From Flavobacteriales bacterium (GTDB taxonomy: Bacteria; Bacteroidota; Bacteroidia; Flavobacteriales_F; PHOS-HE28), in the NCBI GenBank assembly GCA_025455765.1, contig JALOLX010000144.1, forward strand, positions 1 to 8,131: DNA of 8,131 bases, given 5' to 3'. Positions 6,676 to 8,131 of this stretch are shown here, piece after piece. Position 1 is the first letter of the stretch. Each line of letters begins with the position of its first letter. The translations under genes were made by a program, and so were the position numbers. The notes under the pieces were generated by a model, which was not told the DNA's origin, searched no databases, and saw only the letters and a program-made list of their open reading frames with translations.

Positions 6676-7432
6676 GCACGGCGACGGCGGCACGCACGGC
6701 CGTCCGCCCGGACTGGAATTCGCCATGGGCGTGGCGCTCTTCTCCATGGTGCTGCTCGTGTTCATGCTCGTACAGTTCGTGGTGATGCTGAAGGGTGTGC
6801 TGGCCGTGGATCCCGCCTTCGGTCCGGACGCCTCGCTCATCGACCTCATCCGTTCGCCCGACCTCAACACGGTGATGGAACGCTACCTCTACCACGGCGA
6901 CATCATCGCCCGCACGGCCTTGTGGAGCGGCGTGGTGGGTACGCTGCTCATCGTGGGTAGCGTCTACCTCTGGAAGCGCGAAGGACTCGTGGACTTCATC
7001 GGGCTGCGCCTTGCGTCGGTCCGTCAGTTCATCCTGTGGACCGTTGCCTTTCTCGCGCTCGCTGTGGTGCTGGAGTTGCTCATGCGTATGGTGCCCTCCT
7101 TCCAGACCGACTTCATGGAGCGCGTGCTGGGCAGCAGTACCGACCGTGTCTTGCTGGCCGTCGGGGTGGGCCTCATGGCACCGTTGTTCGAGGAGTTCCT
7201 GCTGCGTGGCCTGTTGCTGGGCAGCATCCGCCACATCACCGATGCACACAGCGCCGTGGCCCTCTCCGCCGGTGTCTTCACCCTCATGCACCTGCAATAC
7301 AGCTGGACGGTGATGCTGCTCATCCTGCCGCTGGGGGTGGTGCTCGGCTATGCCCGGGTGAAGAGCGGATCGATCTGGGTGCCGGTACTGCTGCATGTGA
7401 TCAACAACATGGCCACTGTGTTGCTGGGTTGA
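6647..7432 (+). CDS. CPBP-family intramembrane glutamic/metalloprotease
   Basis: A 261-residue polytopic membrane protein of the CPBP (Abi, CAAX-protease-like) family. Its three conserved motifs are all present: EEFLLR at 182-187, FTLMH at 211-215 and HVINN at 250-254, the Glu and His residues that form the active site within the membrane. Hydrophobic segments are near 28-50, 92-109, 126-146, 167-190, 203-217, 219-236 and 241-260. Bacterial members include bacteriocin-maturation and immunity proteins, but most have no known substrate, and none can be named here. The ATG at 6647 lies inside hutI; the second in-frame ATG at 6725 (Met27) would remove a polar, Gly/His-rich N-terminus and the overlap, and would still leave every membrane segment. 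It is flanked by two histidine-degradation genes and has no known part in that pathway. No terminator follows. Confidence 0.92.
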   Translation: MEDLSTPATEHGDGGTHGRPPGLEFAMGVALFSMVLLVFMLVQFVVMLKGVLAVDPAFGPDASLIDLIRSPDLNTVMERYLYHGDIIARTALWSGVVGTLLIVGSVYLWKREGLVDFIGLRLASVRQFILWTVAFLALAVVLELLMRMVPSFQTDFMERVLGSSTDRVLLAVGVGLMAPLFEEFLLRGLLLGSIRHITDAHSAVALSAGVFTLMHLQYSWTVMLLILPLGVVLGYARVKSGSIWVPVLLHVINNMATVLLG

Positions 7433-7455
7433 GCACAGGCTGCGCTTGGGCGACC

Positions 7456-7463
7456 TAAGTTTG
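7456..7463 (+). promoter_or_regulatory. Bacteroidota-type -7 promoter box for ftcD
   Basis: TAAGTTTG is an exact match to the TAnnTTTG -7 consensus of Bacteroidota housekeeping promoters and lies in the 51-bp gap before ftcD. Transcription would start near 7468-7471, leaving a leader of about 13-16 nt. The best -33 candidate is the TTG at 7429-7431, 24 nt upstream of the box, slightly farther than usual and overlapping the CPBP stop codon. ftcD may thus have its own promoter besides any read-through from hutI. Confidence 0.5.
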
Positions 7464-7483
7464 CGGCCTCATTCCTGCTTCCC

Positions 7484-8131
7484 ATGCAACGTCGTTTGAT
7501 CGAATGCGTGCCCAACATCAGCGAGGGCCGCGACCGTGCCAAGATCGATGCCATCGCCGCCGTGGTCGAGACCGTGGAAGGTGTGCGCCTGCTTGATGTG
7601 GACCCCGGCAAGGCCACCAACCGCACGGTGATCACCTTCGTGGGTGAGCCCGAACCCGTGCTGGAAGCCGCCTTCCGCCTGATGAAGAAGGCCCAGGAAC
7701 TGATCGACATGCGCGGCCACAAAGGCGAACACCCCCGCTTCGGCGCCACCGATGTGTGTCCGCTGGTACCCATCAGCGGCGTGAGCATGGAGGAATGCGC
7801 GGCCTTCGCCAGGCAGCTCGGAGCGCGCGTAGGCAGCGAGCTCGGCATCCCCGTGTACCTGTACGAGTTCGCGGCCAGCGAGGAGAAGCGCCGCAACCTG
7901 GCCAACAACCGCAGCGGCGAATACGAGGGTCTTCCCAAGAAGCTCAGCGACCCGGCCTGGAAGCCCGACTTCGGCCCCGCCGCCTTCAATGACAGTGTGG
8001 CACGCAGCGGTGCGGTGGCCATCGGTGCGCGCAACTTCCTGGTGGCGTACAACGTGAACCTCAACACCACCAGCACCCGCCGCGCCAATGCGATCGCTTT
8101 CGACATCCGCGAAGCAGGCCGCAAGGTGAAG
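7484..8131 (+). CDS. ftcD: Glutamate formimidoyltransferase (5' part, gene continues past window)
   Basis: The first 216 residues of the cytosolic enzyme that moves the formimino group from N-formimidoyl-L-glutamate to tetrahydrofolate, giving glutamate and 5-formimidoyl-THF. The N-terminus MQRRLIECVPNISEGRD is typical and fixes the ATG at 7484. The segment GHKGEHPRFGATDVCPLVPI (78-97) contains the catalytic histidine (His83, matching His82 of the mammalian enzyme) and the family signature. The N-subdomain ends near 180, and RNFLVAYNVNLNT (183-195) opens the C-subdomain and belongs to the folate-binding region. The window ends before it can be seen whether the protein stops at about 300 residues or is fused to formimidoyl-THF cyclodeaminase (FchA-like), both of which occur. 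It directly follows hutI in the pathway, with the CPBP gene between. No Shine-Dalgarno precedes it. Confidence 0.96.
   Translation, partial: MQRRLIECVPNISEGRDRAKIDAIAAVVETVEGVRLLDVDPGKATNRTVITFVGEPEPVLEAAFRLMKKAQELIDMRGHKGEHPRFGATDVCPLVPISGVSMEECAAFARQLGARVGSELGIPVYLYEFAASEEKRRNLANNRSGEYEGLPKKLSDPAWKPDFGPAAFNDSVARSGAVAIGARNFLVAYNVNLNTTSTRRANAIAFDIREAGRKVK

Noticed and set aside
5938..6870. 310-codon minus-strand open frame
   Set aside because: Antisense to hutI and the start of the CPBP gene, both well supported; no family features.
6641..7396. 251-codon minus-strand open frame rich in His, Gln and Glu
   Set aside because: Antisense shadow of the CPBP gene; the composition mirrors CTG, CTC and GTG codons of the membrane segments.
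6647..7432. CPBP gene as a bacteriocin immunity or phage-defence (Abi) system
   Set aside because: The family name suggests it, but there is no bacteriocin precursor, exporter or other defence gene nearby; the neighbours are metabolic.
7348..8124. 258-codon minus-strand open frame
   Set aside because: Antisense to ftcD and the end of the CPBP gene; Ser/Arg/Ala-rich with no motifs.

Overview
The window holds six genes of a high-GC bacterium, most likely a member of the Bacteroidota (Flavobacteriales-like). Four things point that way. None of the six start codons has a purine-rich Shine-Dalgarno sequence in front of it. The gene before ftcD has an exact TAnnTTTG -7 box, the form used by the Bacteroidota housekeeping sigma factor. 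The large AsmA-like protein carries an alanine/lysine-rich helical tail of a kind I recall from that phylum. Histidine breakdown runs through the FtcD branch. The phylum call is an inference; the GC content is high for that group.

The left part is on the minus strand. Reading in the direction of transcription, it has aroC (chorismate synthase, 5356 to 4187), then a dicarboxylate/amino acid:cation symporter (4190 to 2832) joined to aroC by a 4-bp ATGA overlap. After a 125-bp spacer comes an AsmA-family inner-membrane protein, which starts at 2706 and runs off the left edge, still open after 902 codons.

The right part is on the plus strand and starts 59 bp from aroC, back to back with it. It has hutI (imidazolonepropionase, 5416 to 6675), a CPBP-family intramembrane metalloprotease whose probable start lies inside the end of hutI (6647 to 7432), and the first 216 codons of ftcD (glutamate formimidoyltransferase, from 7484 past the right edge). 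HutI makes N-formimidoyl-L-glutamate and FtcD uses it, so these two genes are consecutive steps of histidine degradation to glutamate. The membrane protease sits between them without an obvious pathway link.

The window is almost wholly coding. The only non-coding stretches are about 125, 59 and 51 bp. I saw no RNA genes, insertion sequences, CRISPR arrays, prophage genes or defence genes. Five of the six genes are clear members of well-known families and the AsmA-like one is a good match to its family. I found no convincing evidence of a new system; the most useful leads are the protease embedded in the hut cluster, the tail and linkers of the AsmA-like protein, the extra loop in the symporter, and the possible leaderless starts.
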